NCBI GenBank assembly: GCA_942491935.1
Contig: CALOCZ010000025.1
Span: 1 to 64,000, forward strand
DNA: 64,000 nt
Direction: 5' to 3'
DNA from: JAGTVG01 sp942491935
Lineage (GTDB): Bacteria; Bacteroidota; Bacteroidia; Cytophagales; Cyclobacteriaceae
Part shown: positions 55,134 to 64,000 of the stretch, piece by piece
Layout: every line of letters starts with the position of its first letter
Numbering within the stretch: position 1 is the stretch's first letter
Position numbers and translations under genes: made by a program
Notes under the pieces: generated by a model
The model's database searches: none
What the model was told of the DNA's origin: nothing
Seen by the model: the letters and a program-made list of their open reading frames with translations, nothing else

Positions 55134-58080
55134 TTTTTATGTGGGCCTTCCATAAAACTTCCACAGGATGTAATGCTTTACGACCTGTGCCATCCAGGAT
55201 CTGGTGCCGGCAGCTTGTGCCTGCTGCAGCGATAATGGATTGATCATCTGTGTTTCGTATAGCAGGGAATAAAACCAGTTCCCCAATATCCATAGATAAC
55301 TGAAAATGCTCCTTTTCAAAACCAAATGATCCGGCCATACCGCAACAGCCGGAAGGAATACCACGGACATTGTAATTCGTTGGAATTGACAGGATCTTTT
55401 CAGTATAGTCTCCGGAAGATAAAGATTTTTGGTGACAGTGTGCATGATAATATATGTCCTTCTTTTCTGACACGAAATCTTCTTTGTCTATTTTACCTTT
55501 ATCCAAAGCACTGGCTAAAAACTCTTCAATCGTATGCGCATTTCTGGATATTTCAAGGGCTTTTTCTTTCAACTCCTCCGAAACAAGATCTGGATATTCA
55601 TCCCTGAAACTTAGAATTCCTGAGGGTTCGATCCCAACCAAAGGATTATTATTATCAATGAAGGATGAGAAGATCTTTACGTTTTGCTCGGCCAGTTTCT
55701 TCGCTTTCTTAACCAGTCCTTTTGATATAAAGGCCCTTCCGCTTTCCGGATGCTGGACCACCTTTATTTCAAATCCCAGTTGGGCCAATAGTAAAATTGT
55801 TGAAATACCCAGATCTACATCGGTATAATTGGTGAACTCATCTACAAACAGATATACTGATCCCTGAGAATTTTCCTGTTTAGGGAGCAATCTGTCTGGG
55901 TTCTTTTTTATCCATGTCCTCAGACTATGTTTATTAAGTTCAGGGAAGGATCGCTTTTGAGCAAAACCTATTAATTTTTTAAATATGGAACTTAAAATAG
56001 AGTTGGTAACAAAAAAATTGTAAATACCTGATAATTGGATCCCTATGGCATTGATCTTGTTAATATGACCTATAAGCCATGACCTGAGCGATACACCATT
56101 AGAATCGTAGTAATGCTGCAGAAATTCTGCTTTCAGTCTTGCCATATCCACATTGGAAGGGCATTCTGACTTACAGCCTTTGCAGGAAAGGCAGAGGTCA
56201 AGGACTTCCTTAATTTCACTGTGATCAAAAGGATTTTCTTTCGATGAATTTGTGAGAAATTCTCTTAATATATTGGCCCTTGCCCTTGTTGTATCCGTTT
56301 CATTCATTGTGGCCATATAGCTTGGACACATTGTTCCACCTGATAGAACTGTTTTTCTGCAATCTCCGGATCCGTTACACATTTCTGCCGCCCTTAGTAT
56401 CCCCTTTGTCTTCGAAAAGTCAAAGTAGGTATTAACATCCCTTGTAACCTGGTCAGGCTTATACCGTAGAAAAGTATTCATGGAAGGAGTCCTTACTATC
56501 TTACCCGGATTAAAAATGTTATTTGGATCCCAGCTGAATTTGACCTTTTCAAGGAGCTCATAGTTTTTCTCCCCAATCATAAATGGGATAAATTCTCCCC
56601 TTAATCTTCCATCCCCATGTTCACCACTGAGTGATCCGCCATACTTTTTAACAAGCCGGGCCACTTCATCGAGTACCGTTTTAAACAATTGCTGCCCATT
56701 CGAAGTCTTTAAATCAATTATAGGCCTGAGGTGTAGTTCTCCAGATCCGGCATGTGCATAATGAACACAATACAGGCCATACTTTTTAAGAGTTTCGTTA
56801 AATTCTCTGATATACGCCGGCAAGTCATTAACATCTACCGCAGTATCTTCTACTACCGGAACCGGTTTGGCATCTCCTGGTATATTTGATAACAATCCCA
56901 GTCCGGCTTTTCTAAGAGACCAGACTTTGCCCACATCACTGCCTTTCAACACCGGATAATGATATCCATAATTATTCGCTTTGAGATCTTTGATAAATTG
57001 ATCGACAGTCTGGTCCAGATCATCCGGATTGTCTTTGGCTATCTCAACGATCAGAAGAGCTTGAGGATCTCCCTGGATAAAGAAGCGGTTCCTACTTTGG
57101 GTGATATTCTCTTTAGTACATTCCAGAATATAATGATCGATCAGTTCGCTGGCATATGGATTATATTTTAAAGCGATAAGGTTGGCTTCCAAAGATTCAT
57201 ATAGTGAATCAAAATGTATACAAACCAAGGCATTATACCTTGGCGGTAAAGGTTGTATATCCAGTTTTATTTCCGTAATGAAGCCCAGAGTGCCTTCCGA
57301 GCCGGCGATCAATTTACACATATTGAATTTTTCCCCCTTGCTGGAAAAGGGTTCAGTATGCATCAAAAGATCGATGGCATATCCAGTATTTCTCCTGGTC
57401 ACTGATGATTTAGGAAATTCCGATTTTATTTCTTTCTGGTTTCCTTTGTTGTCCAGTATATCATTTATATTATAATATATATTTCTCTCCAGGTCTGATT
57501 TACAGGTTGCACCGGATACTTTATCTTTAAATTCAGATAGAGATAACTCTTTAAATTCTACTTCAACCCCGTCAGCCAGTATCATTTTTAGGGAGATCAA
57601 ATGCTCGCGGGTACTTTTGTAAACTATTGAATTGGACCCGCATGAATTGTTCCCAACCATTCCACCGATCATGGCACGGTTAGCTGTTGATGTCTCGGGG
57701 GCAAAGAACAAACCATATTCCTTAAGATAGACGTTCAGGTCGTCCCTTATCACGCCTGGTTCAACCCTTACCCATTTTTCCTTTTCATTCAATTCCAGGA
57801 TTTGGTTCATATGTTTGGAAACATCAACCACTATACCTGATCCTACGACTTGTCCAGCCAGGGATGTGCCTGCTGTCCTTGGTATAACAGAAGTTTTATT
57901 ATCATTTGCAAACCTGACTATTTTGATCAGATCATACTTGTCTTTAGGAATGGCAACAGCAGAAGGGATTTCGCGGTATGCGGAAGCATCGGTTGCATAT
58001 AGGGTTTTCAGTTTATCATCAGTAAAGATTTCACCCTGTATCGATGCGTTAAGTTCAATTAAAAGTTTATCGTTCACCAC
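55126..58080 (-). CDS. FAD- and FeS-binding oxidoreductase, D-lactate dehydrogenase-like (fused Dld/GlpC)
   Basis: 984 residues, a three-part fusion: FAD-binding (PF01565-type) domain about 40-215 (SVIPRTAGTSLAGQ, MIGGMVGNNSCGS); FAD-oxidase C-terminal domain to about 545 (HAGSGELHLRP, SGEHGDGRLRGEF); then a GlpC-like part with cluster motifs CLSCKGCKSECPSN and two Cys-rich CCG regions (YHAHCHQKSL, GIPSGCCGMAGSFG). Such proteins oxidise D-lactate or another 2-hydroxyacid and pass electrons to the quinone pool at the inner membrane. FAD and FeS parts are all intact. Confidence 0.9.
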   Translation of the reverse strand: MVNDKLLIELNASIQGEIFTDDKLKTLYATDASAYREIPSAVAIPKDKYDLIKIVRFANDNKTSVIPRTAGTSLAGQVVGSGIVVDVSKHMNQILELNEKEKWVRVEPGVIRDDLNVYLKEYGLFFAPETSTANRAMIGGMVGNNSCGSNSIVYKSTREHLISLKMILADGVEVEFKELSLSEFKDKVSGATCKSDLERNIYYNINDILDNKGNQKEIKSEFPKSSVTRRNTGYAIDLLMHTEPFSSKGEKFNMCKLIAGSEGTLGFITEIKLDIQPLPPRYNALVCIHFDSLYESLEANLIALKYNPYASELIDHYILECTKENITQSRNRFFIQGDPQALLIVEIAKDNPDDLDQTVDQFIKDLKANNYGYHYPVLKGSDVGKVWSLRKAGLGLLSNIPGDAKPVPVVEDTAVDVNDLPAYIREFNETLKKYGLYCVHYAHAGSGELHLRPIIDLKTSNGQQLFKTVLDEVARLVKKYGGSLSGEHGDGRLRGEFIPFMIGEKNYELLEKVKFSWDPNNIFNPGKIVRTPSMNTFLRYKPDQVTRDVNTYFDFSKTKGILRAAEMCNGSGDCRKTVLSGGTMCPSYMATMNETDTTRARANILREFLTNSSKENPFDHSEIKEVLDLCLSCKGCKSECPSNVDMARLKAEFLQHYYDSNGVSLRSWLIGHINKINAIGIQLSGIYNFFVTNSILSSIFKKLIGFAQKRSFPELNKHSLRTWIKKNPDRLLPKQENSQGSVYLFVDEFTNYTDVDLGISTILLLAQLGFEIKVVQHPESGRAFISKGLVKKAKKLAEQNVKIFSSFIDNNNPLVGIEPSGILSFRDEYPDLVSEELKEKALEISRNAHTIEEFLASALDKGKIDKEDFVSEKKDIYYHAHCHQKSLSSGDYTEKILSIPTNYNVRGIPSGCCGMAGSFGFEKEHFQLSMDIGELVLFPAIRNTDDQSIIAAAGTSCRHQILDGTGRKALHPVEVLWKAHIKNE

Positions 58081-58106
58081 TAATGTAAAAGTTCATTTCC
58101 TGGATT

Positions 58107-58114
58107 CAAATATA
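58107..58114 (-). promoter_or_regulatory. TAnnTTTG box upstream of the lactate-dehydrogenase-like gene
   Basis: On the minus strand TATATTTG ends about 26 nt before the ATG, an exact -7 match. No matching TTTG is found 19-21 bases further upstream. Confidence 0.45.
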
Positions 58115-58142
58115 CAATAAAGGCGAATAGCTTGTCTTTACC

Positions 58143-60044
58143 CTAACCTAAATATTTCTTCCACCAGGATTGGAAAACGATTAATGCCCAGATATGTGCA
58201 TGTGAATCCCCAGGATTTGAAGAATTCAGTTTTCTTTTTAGTTCCCTGATAGAAACGGGGTTAAAAATTCCCTGTTCCTCAATAAAATTGTCAGCCAGCA
58301 GGTCGTTATTGATCATTGTTTTAAGGTCTTTTCTGAACCATTTTAATAGGGGAACTTCAAATCCATGCTTGGGTCGCTGATGGAGTTTTCCTGGAAGCAG
58401 GTCCTTCAATATATCCCTCAATATGATCTTTTGATCCCTTTGATTGATCTTGTATTTCTCCGGGATCTTTAACGCAAATTCAACAAGATTATGATCCAGG
58501 AAAGGCACCCTTACTTCAAGTCCATTTGCCATACTCATTAAGTCCACTTTATATAGCATGTCATTGGGTAATACAAGCCGGGTGTCGGCCATCAGGATCT
58601 TATTAATTGAAGCATCATATTTCAGGTGGGAAGTCATCAAATGTTTGAATTCATTTATTTTCTGTCCATTATAATTTTCTAAGAAATCTGCCGTGAAATA
58701 GTTTAGGGCCTTTTGTTCACTTAAAAATACAGCCCAAAACCAATACCGTTCATGTGGTTCAAGTTTCAAGCCCTGGACATACCTATCCAATTGTCTGAAA
58801 CGGTTTGAAATAGAACTGTTCCTTGACTTGGGCATTACTTTCCAGAAAGGTCCCATACACTTAAGGAGCCGGTTGGGCAAACTGGTTTTCATGGCTTTTA
58901 TAAAAGCCATATGTTTATTATAACCCGTGAAGATCTCGTCAGCTCCATCTCCGGAAAGCGCTACTGTCACTTTTTCTTTGGTTAATTGACTCAAAAGGTA
59001 AACCGGGATTGCAGAAGAATCAGCAAATGGTTCATCGAAGTGGTCTAAAATATCCGGCAGGTGTTGGAGAAGATCTTCATTTGTGACATCAAATACCTGA
59101 TGATCCGTATTGAAGTGATTCGCCACTTGCAACGCATATTTTTTTTCATCAAAGAACCTCGCATTTTTATAGCCTATGGAAAATGTTTTGAGATGTTCCT
59201 GATGCCTGGATGCAAGCGCCGTGATGATGGATGAATCTATTCCCCCACTCAGAAAAACACCCAGAGGGACATCTGCAACCAATCTTTTTTTAACAGAATC
59301 TTCCAATTTTTCAATCAGGATCTCTTTTATTGATCCATAATCCAGATTTTCAAGCTCAAAGAGCTCTTTCTCCAGTTCATAAAATTTAGTGATGCTTACT
59401 TCTTTGTTCCTGATTCGTATGAAATGGCCAGGGAGTAGTTTAGATACACCTTTGAGGATCGAAAGTGGCGCAGGAATATAATTGAGTTGCAGGTATATTA
59501 CCAGGCTTTCAGTGTGGATAGATCTCTGTATTCCATAAGCCAGGATCGAACGCATTTCTGATGCAAAGAGAAACTTATCTTCATCCTGATAATAGTAAAG
59601 TGGTTTAATGCCAAACCTATCCCTGGCAATAAATAGTTCATTTTCAGATTTATCATAAACTGCAAATGCGAAAAACCCATTAAGCATCTGAAGGCATTTT
59701 TCACCATAATGGATGTATGCGTGGAGTAAAACTTCAGTATCAGATTGGGAAATGAATTGTACCTGATGTCTTTCTTCGAGGATCTTCCTCAATTCCATAT
59801 AATTGTAAATTTCCCCATTGAATACTAATCTATATCGTCCTGACGGATCTTTCATGGGTTGATTAGCCTTTGGGCTGGTATCAATAACTGAAAGCCGGCG
59901 GTGTCCCAGTCCCATCCTGTCTTCAATAAAGGTGCCTTGTGTATCAGGACCGCGATGTTCCAATACATCCACAGCTCTCTGAAGGTTGATCAAATGGAAC
60001 CTGCCAGCTTCATTAAAGGCATATATACCTGTAATACCGCACAT
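58143..60044 (-). CDS. asnB: Glutamine-hydrolysing asparagine synthetase
   Basis: 633 residues. The glutaminase nucleophile is Cys2 (MCGITGIYAF), with RLSVIDTSPKANQPM and YNGEIYNYMELR in the amidotransferase domain. The synthetase domain has the PPi loop LSGGIDSSIITAL and SGDGADEIFTGYNKH. It makes asparagine from aspartate using glutamine nitrogen. Similar proteins act in capsule or antibiotic clusters, but no such genes are nearby. Divergent from the NlpC/P60 gene. Confidence 0.94.
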   Translation of the reverse strand: MCGITGIYAFNEAGRFHLINLQRAVDVLEHRGPDTQGTFIEDRMGLGHRRLSVIDTSPKANQPMKDPSGRYRLVFNGEIYNYMELRKILEERHQVQFISQSDTEVLLHAYIHYGEKCLQMLNGFFAFAVYDKSENELFIARDRFGIKPLYYYQDEDKFLFASEMRSILAYGIQRSIHTESLVIYLQLNYIPAPLSILKGVSKLLPGHFIRIRNKEVSITKFYELEKELFELENLDYGSIKEILIEKLEDSVKKRLVADVPLGVFLSGGIDSSIITALASRHQEHLKTFSIGYKNARFFDEKKYALQVANHFNTDHQVFDVTNEDLLQHLPDILDHFDEPFADSSAIPVYLLSQLTKEKVTVALSGDGADEIFTGYNKHMAFIKAMKTSLPNRLLKCMGPFWKVMPKSRNSSISNRFRQLDRYVQGLKLEPHERYWFWAVFLSEQKALNYFTADFLENYNGQKINEFKHLMTSHLKYDASINKILMADTRLVLPNDMLYKVDLMSMANGLEVRVPFLDHNLVEFALKIPEKYKINQRDQKIILRDILKDLLPGKLHQRPKHGFEVPLLKWFRKDLKTMINNDLLADNFIEEQGIFNPVSIRELKRKLNSSNPGDSHAHIWALIVFQSWWKKYLG

Positions 60045-60123
60045 CGATTATTTCATAAGTTAATATTCGAGACCAATTTTACGTATTATTTAAAAATTAT
60101 GTGCATAATTGAGGCTGAAACCT

Positions 60124-60597
60124 ATGAAGAAGTTTTTTAGTCATAGTGTATTGATTATTCTGGCTTTGTTCATTTTCAGCTGTTCTTCATCAAAAAAGGC
60201 CAGGACTCAGAAAATTGACAGGATCATTATGGAAGCCAGATCCTATACTGGCACGCCATACAGATATGGAGGGATGAATCGTACCGGAATGGATTGTTCC
60301 GGACTGCTGGTTCGATCTTTTGAATCCGCTGGGGAAAGCATTCCCAGAACATCCAAAGAGCAGTCAAAATATGGAAAAGCAATTGGGAAGAATGAACTTC
60401 AGAAGGGAGACCTGATATTTTTCTCAAACAAAAAATGGAAAAGGAAGATCACGCATGTAGGTCTTGTAACTGAGGTAAAAGGAAGAAATTCTGTGACCTT
60501 TATACATGCTTCCACCAAACTCGGGGTGGTAGAGACTGAATTTTTTGTAGATTATTACCAGAAGTTATTTGTTAAAGCACGCCGGCCTAAGTTTTAA
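60124..60597 (+). CDS. NlpC/P60 family cell-wall hydrolase (lipoprotein)
   Basis: 157 residues from the ATG at 60124; five codons upstream are also open, but the later start gives a clean lipoprotein leader with Cys20. The catalytic set is Cys58 (MDCSGL), His111 (THVGLV) and His128 (FIHAS). Such enzymes cut gamma-D-Glu to diamino-acid bonds in peptidoglycan peptides. A single domain with no binding module. The repeat tract and tRNA-Ala lie downstream. Confidence 0.9.
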   Translation: MKKFFSHSVLIILALFIFSCSSSKKARTQKIDRIIMEARSYTGTPYRYGGMNRTGMDCSGLLVRSFESAGESIPRTSKEQSKYGKAIGKNELQKGDLIFFSNKKWKRKITHVGLVTEVKGRNSVTFIHASTKLGVVETEFFVDYYQKLFVKARRPKF

Positions 60598-60710
60598 ATC
60601 TCCGGAATTTGAAATATATTTGCCAAATCATTGATTGAATGAGTGATTTTCGAATGAGTAATTTAGGTAACGTAAACCATAAATCAATCATTCATTAAAT
60701 AAATTCTGAA

Positions 60711-61060
60711 GCATTAGCTCAGTCCCGATAAAATCGGGATCTCGTTTCACTCGACTGGCGGCTTACGCACGCTGAGCAAAACGAGGATAATTGTTTTAAG
60801 TAGAGGGATAGTGATTGACGGATAAGTGAATTTGGAAAGGTAAACCAAAATCACCAAATCAATCATTCGCTAAATAAATTCTGGGGCATTAGCTCAGTCC
60901 CGATAAAATCGGGATCTCGTTTCACTCGACTGGCGGCTTACGCACGCTGAGCAAAACGAGGATAATTGTTTTAAGTAGAGGGATAGTGATTGACGGATAA
61001 GTGAATTTGGAAAGGTAAACCAAAATCACCAAATCAATCATTCGCTAAATAAATTCTGGG
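60711..61060 (+). repeat. Two tandem 175-bp units carrying the 5' end of tRNA-Ala
   Basis: Unit 1 is 60711-60885 and unit 2 is 60886-61060; by eye they are identical. Each starts GCATTAGCTCAG, the same as bases 4-15 of the tRNA at 61058. It then carries a hairpin TCCCGAT-AAA-ATCGGGA (60723-60739 in unit 1), a CTCGTTT...AAACGAG arm pair (60741-60747 and 60779-60785), and a GCTCAG/CTGAGC pair that encloses them. The end of each unit (...AATCAATCATTCGCTAAATAAATTCT) matches the DNA just before the tRNA, and a diverged copy sits before unit 1 (about 60650-60710). No open frame. Confidence 0.85.
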
Positions 61061-61131
61061 GCATTAGCTCAGCTGGCTAGAGCACCACGCTGGCAGCGTG
61101 GGGGTCAACGGTTCGAATCCGTTATGCTCCA
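61058..61131 (+). tRNA. tRNA-Ala, anticodon GGC
   Basis: 74 nt cloverleaf. Acceptor GGGGCAT pairs with ATGCTCC (one G-T pair), D-arm AGCTCAGC...GAGCA, anticodon stem CCACG/CGTGG with loop CTGGCAG (anticodon GGC at 61092-61094), and T-arm with GGTTCGAATCC. CCA is not encoded. It reads alanine GCC/GCU codons. It is directly preceded by the tandem 175-bp units. Confidence 0.96.
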
Positions 61132-61269
61132 CTCTTACCCTCCAAAGTTTTGGCGATGGGAGGTTTTTAATTAAGCTTCAATAATTCGGATTTATAATCC
61201 CTGGTTTCGATGTTGATCATCAAACCTCAACCTCAAAAGCCTTAGAGACATTAGTTTTCTATTAATATT

Positions 61270-61710
61270 TTATAACTGTATAAACATCTTCTTCAGGTTT
61301 TCCAGCGAATTTCCTATTATTCTTTCCCATTGAGGCTTCATGAATTTATTGTCTAACCAGTTACCAATCAAAGGAATGTTTATTTCATATTCTAATGAAT
61401 ATGTAAATTTCGTCCCATTATCTTCTGGTTCAAATATCCATAAAGTAGTGTGAGGCATTCCTTTTGTAGCTTTTCCTTTCCATCCCTTGTTTTCAATATA
61501 ATCAAAGATTTCTGTTTCTACATTAACTGATAATCCCATCATCTTTGCTTTATAGGCATATCGAGTACCATTACCCTTGGTTGTATTTGTTGTTGGTTTA
61601 AAATCTGACACCCCTTCAAACCATTCTTCCCATTTCTTATAGTCAGAAACATACGGAAATACATCATTAACCGGAGCAGGTATTTGAACACAACTTTCAA
61701 TTCTTGTCAT
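61270..61710 (-). CDS. SRPBCC family protein
   Basis: 146 residues: CVQIPAPVNDVFPYVSDYKKWEEWFEGVSDF and TKFTYSLEYEINIPLIGNWLDNKFMKPQWERIIGNSLENLKKMF are the START/polyketide-cyclase-like pocket and its long C-terminal helix. Such proteins bind or transform hydrophobic ligands; function unknown. Soluble, no leader. Confidence 0.82.
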   Translation of the reverse strand: MTRIESCVQIPAPVNDVFPYVSDYKKWEEWFEGVSDFKPTTNTTKGNGTRYAYKAKMMGLSVNVETEIFDYIENKGWKGKATKGMPHTTLWIFEPEDNGTKFTYSLEYEINIPLIGNWLDNKFMKPQWERIIGNSLENLKKMFIQL

Positions 61711-62293
61711 AAAAATTAGGTTTGGTTTTTAATTTGATAACATAAAAACCATTGAAATAATTCTGGAGAGAAGAAAATATTCCTTTCTTTTTGTATAATT
61801 ATATACTGGTGGGGCAAAAAGGAAAAGAAAATTTTTATTATACTTTATCAATTTTTTTTTAATTATGATTGTTTGAAAGGATTAATTATTTTTTATAAAT
61901 TCGGTAAGGGGGGATTTCGGAACTCGATTAAAAGGAAAATAAGATCTCAACATGTATATGGGGAGGTTCAAATCCTTCATTGCTAAAGAAAAAAAATCTA
62001 AATCCATCAATCCTTAATATTGTAGGCACTTAAATTAGCTAGTTGAACTTCTTTATTTTATTATTTAAGTTAATAATAAATATGGAATTATAAATCTGTT
62101 TTTATAGTAATATCTAATTACCATTTTTTCTTTGTTGCTTTCAGAAATCTTATTCTTCCGATTGTATCAAGTATGCTGAAAAAAGTTATTCTGAATCCTG
62201 GATCTATTAAGTCATAGATGAAAAAACTGAAAATTTTCTTATCTTGTAGGCTACCCGTATAAGCATTTTTTTAGAATAACTAATTTTTAAAAT
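61711..62293. other. Divergent intergenic region, 583 nt
   Basis: AT-rich, between the SRPBCC gene (minus) and the DUF1080 gene (plus). No credible coding frame, repeat or RNA gene. TATCTTGT about 50 nt before the plus-strand start is a weak -7 candidate. Confidence 0.4.
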
Positions 62294-63037
62294 ATGAATC
62301 TTAATAACCAATTTAAAACCGGACTTGCAATAGTAATATGGATAATACCCTTTATGATCGCAAATGCCCAGGATAACAAAGATCCGCTTCCTCTACCCGA
62401 AGTAATTACTTCAGGGTCTGGCATGAGTGCGCCTTCTGATGCGATAATACTATTTACAGAAGGAAGCACATTGGATAAGTTTGAAAGCACAAAAAGCGGA
62501 CCAGCTTTATGGAAAGTTAAGGGATCACATTTTACCGTTGAACCAGGCACTGGGGATATTCAGACCAAGACACTTTTCGGTAGTTGTCAGTTACACATTG
62601 AATGGCGAACACCTATTGAAGACGCTGATAAAGAAGGTCAGAAATCTGGTAATTCAGGCGTATACCTGATGGGTAAATACGAGGTTCAGGTTCTGAATTC
62701 TTATATCAATGTAACATACGCCGATGGTCAGGCAGGAGCGATCTACAAGCAACACCCTCCTTTAGTCAATGCTTCACGCAAACCTGGTGAATGGCAAGTG
62801 TATGATATAGTATTTTTGGCTCCTGAATATAATGAAGAAGGAAATAAAACAAAATCCGGCTATTTTACAGTATTTCATAATGGTGTATTGATCCACCATA
62901 TGGCTGAGATAGGGGATCCAACGACATCATTTAATAAGGATTTACCTGAACTGGCTTCAAAAGGGCCTCTTATGTTGCAGGACCATACAAACAAGGTAAG
63001 TTACAGAAATATATGGATCCGGGAACTCGATAATTAA
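62294..63037 (+). CDS. DUF1080 (3-keto-disaccharide hydrolase-type) protein
   Basis: 247 residues with a signal peptide (cut near IANAQ). The lectin-like DUF1080 fold shows in GSCQLHIEWRTPI...GNSGVYLMGKYEVQVLNSY and FTVFHNGVLIHHM...GPLMLQDHTNKVSYRNIWIREL. The domain is now linked to hydrolysis of 3-keto-glycosides. The neighbouring Gfo/Idh/MocA oxidoreductase, 6 nt later, could supply or handle keto-sugars, so they probably work together. Confidence 0.9.
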   Translation: MNLNNQFKTGLAIVIWIIPFMIANAQDNKDPLPLPEVITSGSGMSAPSDAIILFTEGSTLDKFESTKSGPALWKVKGSHFTVEPGTGDIQTKTLFGSCQLHIEWRTPIEDADKEGQKSGNSGVYLMGKYEVQVLNSYINVTYADGQAGAIYKQHPPLVNASRKPGEWQVYDIVFLAPEYNEEGNKTKSGYFTVFHNGVLIHHMAEIGDPTTSFNKDLPELASKGPLMLQDHTNKVSYRNIWIRELDN

Positions 63038-63043
63038 TAATTC

Positions 63044-64000
63044 ATGAAAAAATCAAGCAGACGAACCTTCTTTAAAAATACAAGTAAAATAACTACAGCA
63101 TTAATTTTTGCCCCAACTATCATACCCGCATCCGCTTTGGGAAAAAATGGATATAAAGCCCCCTCGGAAAGGATTAATATGGCTTTCATTGGAGCTGGGA
63201 ATCAGGCTGGAAATGATGTTCGGGGATTTTTAACTGATGATAGGGTTCAGATTACTACCGTCTGTGATGTGAACAGGAAGAGCAAAGGATACTGGGATGG
63301 TAAAGTGGCAGGCAGGGATTATATCATGGACCTGGTTGATAAAACCTACTCCGAACAACATGGGAAAAAGTATAAATCGACCACTGGATATGAAGATTTC
63401 AGAGATGTTATAGGTTTAAAAGAGGTAGATATTGTTGAGATTGTTACTCCGGACCACTGGCATGCTATTCCAGTTATGATGGCTGCCGCTGCAAAAAAAG
63501 ATATTTATTGCCAGAAGCCTCTATCTTTAACCGTAGCCGAAGGCAGAGCAATGAGCAATGCAGTAAATAAACAGGGAATAATTTTCCAGACCGGAAGCCA
63601 ACAAAGATCAAATCCACATTTCAGAAGAATTGTAGAATTGGTACGGAATGGCAAGATCGGGAAGTTGGAAACTGTAATATGCGGCCTGCCTGGGGGCACT
63701 CCTGATTTTGGAAAGACCGGAAAAAAGGTCGATACAATTCCTGTGCCTGAGGGATTTAATTATGATATGTGGCTGGGACCAGCTCCGGAAGCTCCATATT
63801 GCCCGGCCAGAACACATGTCAACTTCAGGTGGATACTGGATTATTCAGGAGGTATGGTCACGGATTGGGGAGGTCATCACCCTGATATTGCTCAATGGGG
63901 ATTGGATACAGATCATACAGGACCTGTTAAAATTCAAAATCCAAAATCAAAATGGTCTGATCACCCGATATGGAATACAGCCACTGAATTTTATTTTGAA
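63044..64000 (+). CDS. Gfo/Idh/MocA family oxidoreductase, partial at window edge
   Basis: 319 codons are present and the gene runs off the right edge. A Tat-like leader (SSRRTFFKNTSKITTALIF, about residues 4-23) is followed by the NAD-binding NMAFIGAGNQAGNDV and VCDVN, EIVTPDHWHAIPVM and the catalytic KPLSL. QTGSQQRSNPHFRRIVELV and DWGGHHPDIAQWGLD are typical of the exported Bacteroidota/Planctomycetes branch. It oxidises or reduces sugars or inositols with NAD(P), or a bound cofactor. It is co-transcribed with DUF1080. Confidence 0.93.
   Translation, partial: MKKSSRRTFFKNTSKITTALIFAPTIIPASALGKNGYKAPSERINMAFIGAGNQAGNDVRGFLTDDRVQITTVCDVNRKSKGYWDGKVAGRDYIMDLVDKTYSEQHGKKYKSTTGYEDFRDVIGLKEVDIVEIVTPDHWHAIPVMMAAAAKKDIYCQKPLSLTVAEGRAMSNAVNKQGIIFQTGSQQRSNPHFRRIVELVRNGKIGKLETVICGLPGGTPDFGKTGKKVDTIPVPEGFNYDMWLGPAPEAPYCPARTHVNFRWILDYSGGMVTDWGGHHPDIAQWGLDTDHTGPVKIQNPKSKWSDHPIWNTATEFYFE

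Noticed and set aside
60711..61060. Possible CRISPR array
   Set aside because: Only two units of 175 bp, identical throughout, with no short repeat/spacer alternation and no cas genes.

Overview
The window is a chromosomal segment of an AT-rich member of the Bacteroidota, probably a free-living, pigmented, Cytophagales-like heterotroph. The evidence is: upstream sites of the TTTG-N19/21-TAnnTTTG type; beta-barrel receptors with carboxypeptidase-regulatory plus plug architecture; a Rho factor with a long charged N-terminal insertion; an animal/fungal-type (GT3) glycogen synthase; and a carotenoid locus of MerR, ECF sigma, crtI, crtB, ispH and crtZ. There is no CRISPR array, phage or recognisable insertion sequence.

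Layout. 0-3 kb is a decaying zone: a lipoprotein remnant, a NapH/NapG-like polyferredoxin broken by about six frame changes, and a secreted FAD oxidoreductase whose end is frameshifted into it. 3-9 kb holds a sugar isomerase-like protein, a small barrel protein, a serine hydrolase, and an enolase-superfamily racemase/epimerase with a DUF1611 protein, the DgcA/DgcN arrangement of D-glutamate catabolism. 9-16 kb holds small cell-surface and unknown proteins, a ZIP transporter / methyltransferase / ApbE operon, a DUF5916 outer-membrane protein and a dienelactone hydrolase. 16.4-21.2 kb is a compact envelope-stress-like unit: LTxxQ protein, barrel receptor, ECF sigma factor, a one-helix anti-sigma candidate and a CnrX-like sensor. 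It is followed by a second, frameshifted receptor. 24-45 kb is mostly housekeeping: ruvB, queG, corA, rplU-rpmA, pruA, a YjjG-type phosphatase, an ArsR regulator, clpB, glycogen synthase, a saccharopine-dehydrogenase-like enzyme, rho and serS.

45-50.7 kb is the most interesting region. A CarH/LitR-like MerR regulator, with the W-x9-EH and ExHxx signatures of B12-dependent light sensors, precedes a 509-nt gap. That gap contains six exact and three near copies of TTAAACAA/TTGTTTAA, and they overlap a consensus Bacteroidota promoter. The promoter drives ECF sigma-crtI-crtB-ispH-crtZ. The simplest reading is a light- and cobalamin-controlled carotenoid operon with an undescribed multi-box operator.

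50.7-64 kb holds a secreted galactose mutarotase, a DUF4038 glycoside-hydrolase-like protein, a radical SAM protein overlapping a giant FAD/FeS lactate-dehydrogenase-like enzyme, asnB, an NlpC/P60 lipoprotein and tRNA-Ala(GGC). The tRNA is preceded by two perfect 175-bp tandem units that each start with the first bases of the tRNA. At the right edge are an SRPBCC protein, a DUF1080 protein and a partial Gfo/Idh/MocA oxidoreductase.

Single-base frame changes recur in at least five genes: the polyferredoxin, the FAD oxidoreductase, dgcN, the second receptor and a SnoaL-like gene. Either this lineage is shedding genes or the assembly carries indel errors. The sequence alone cannot decide. All functions were assigned by reading the sequence and from recalled family knowledge; no database search was run.
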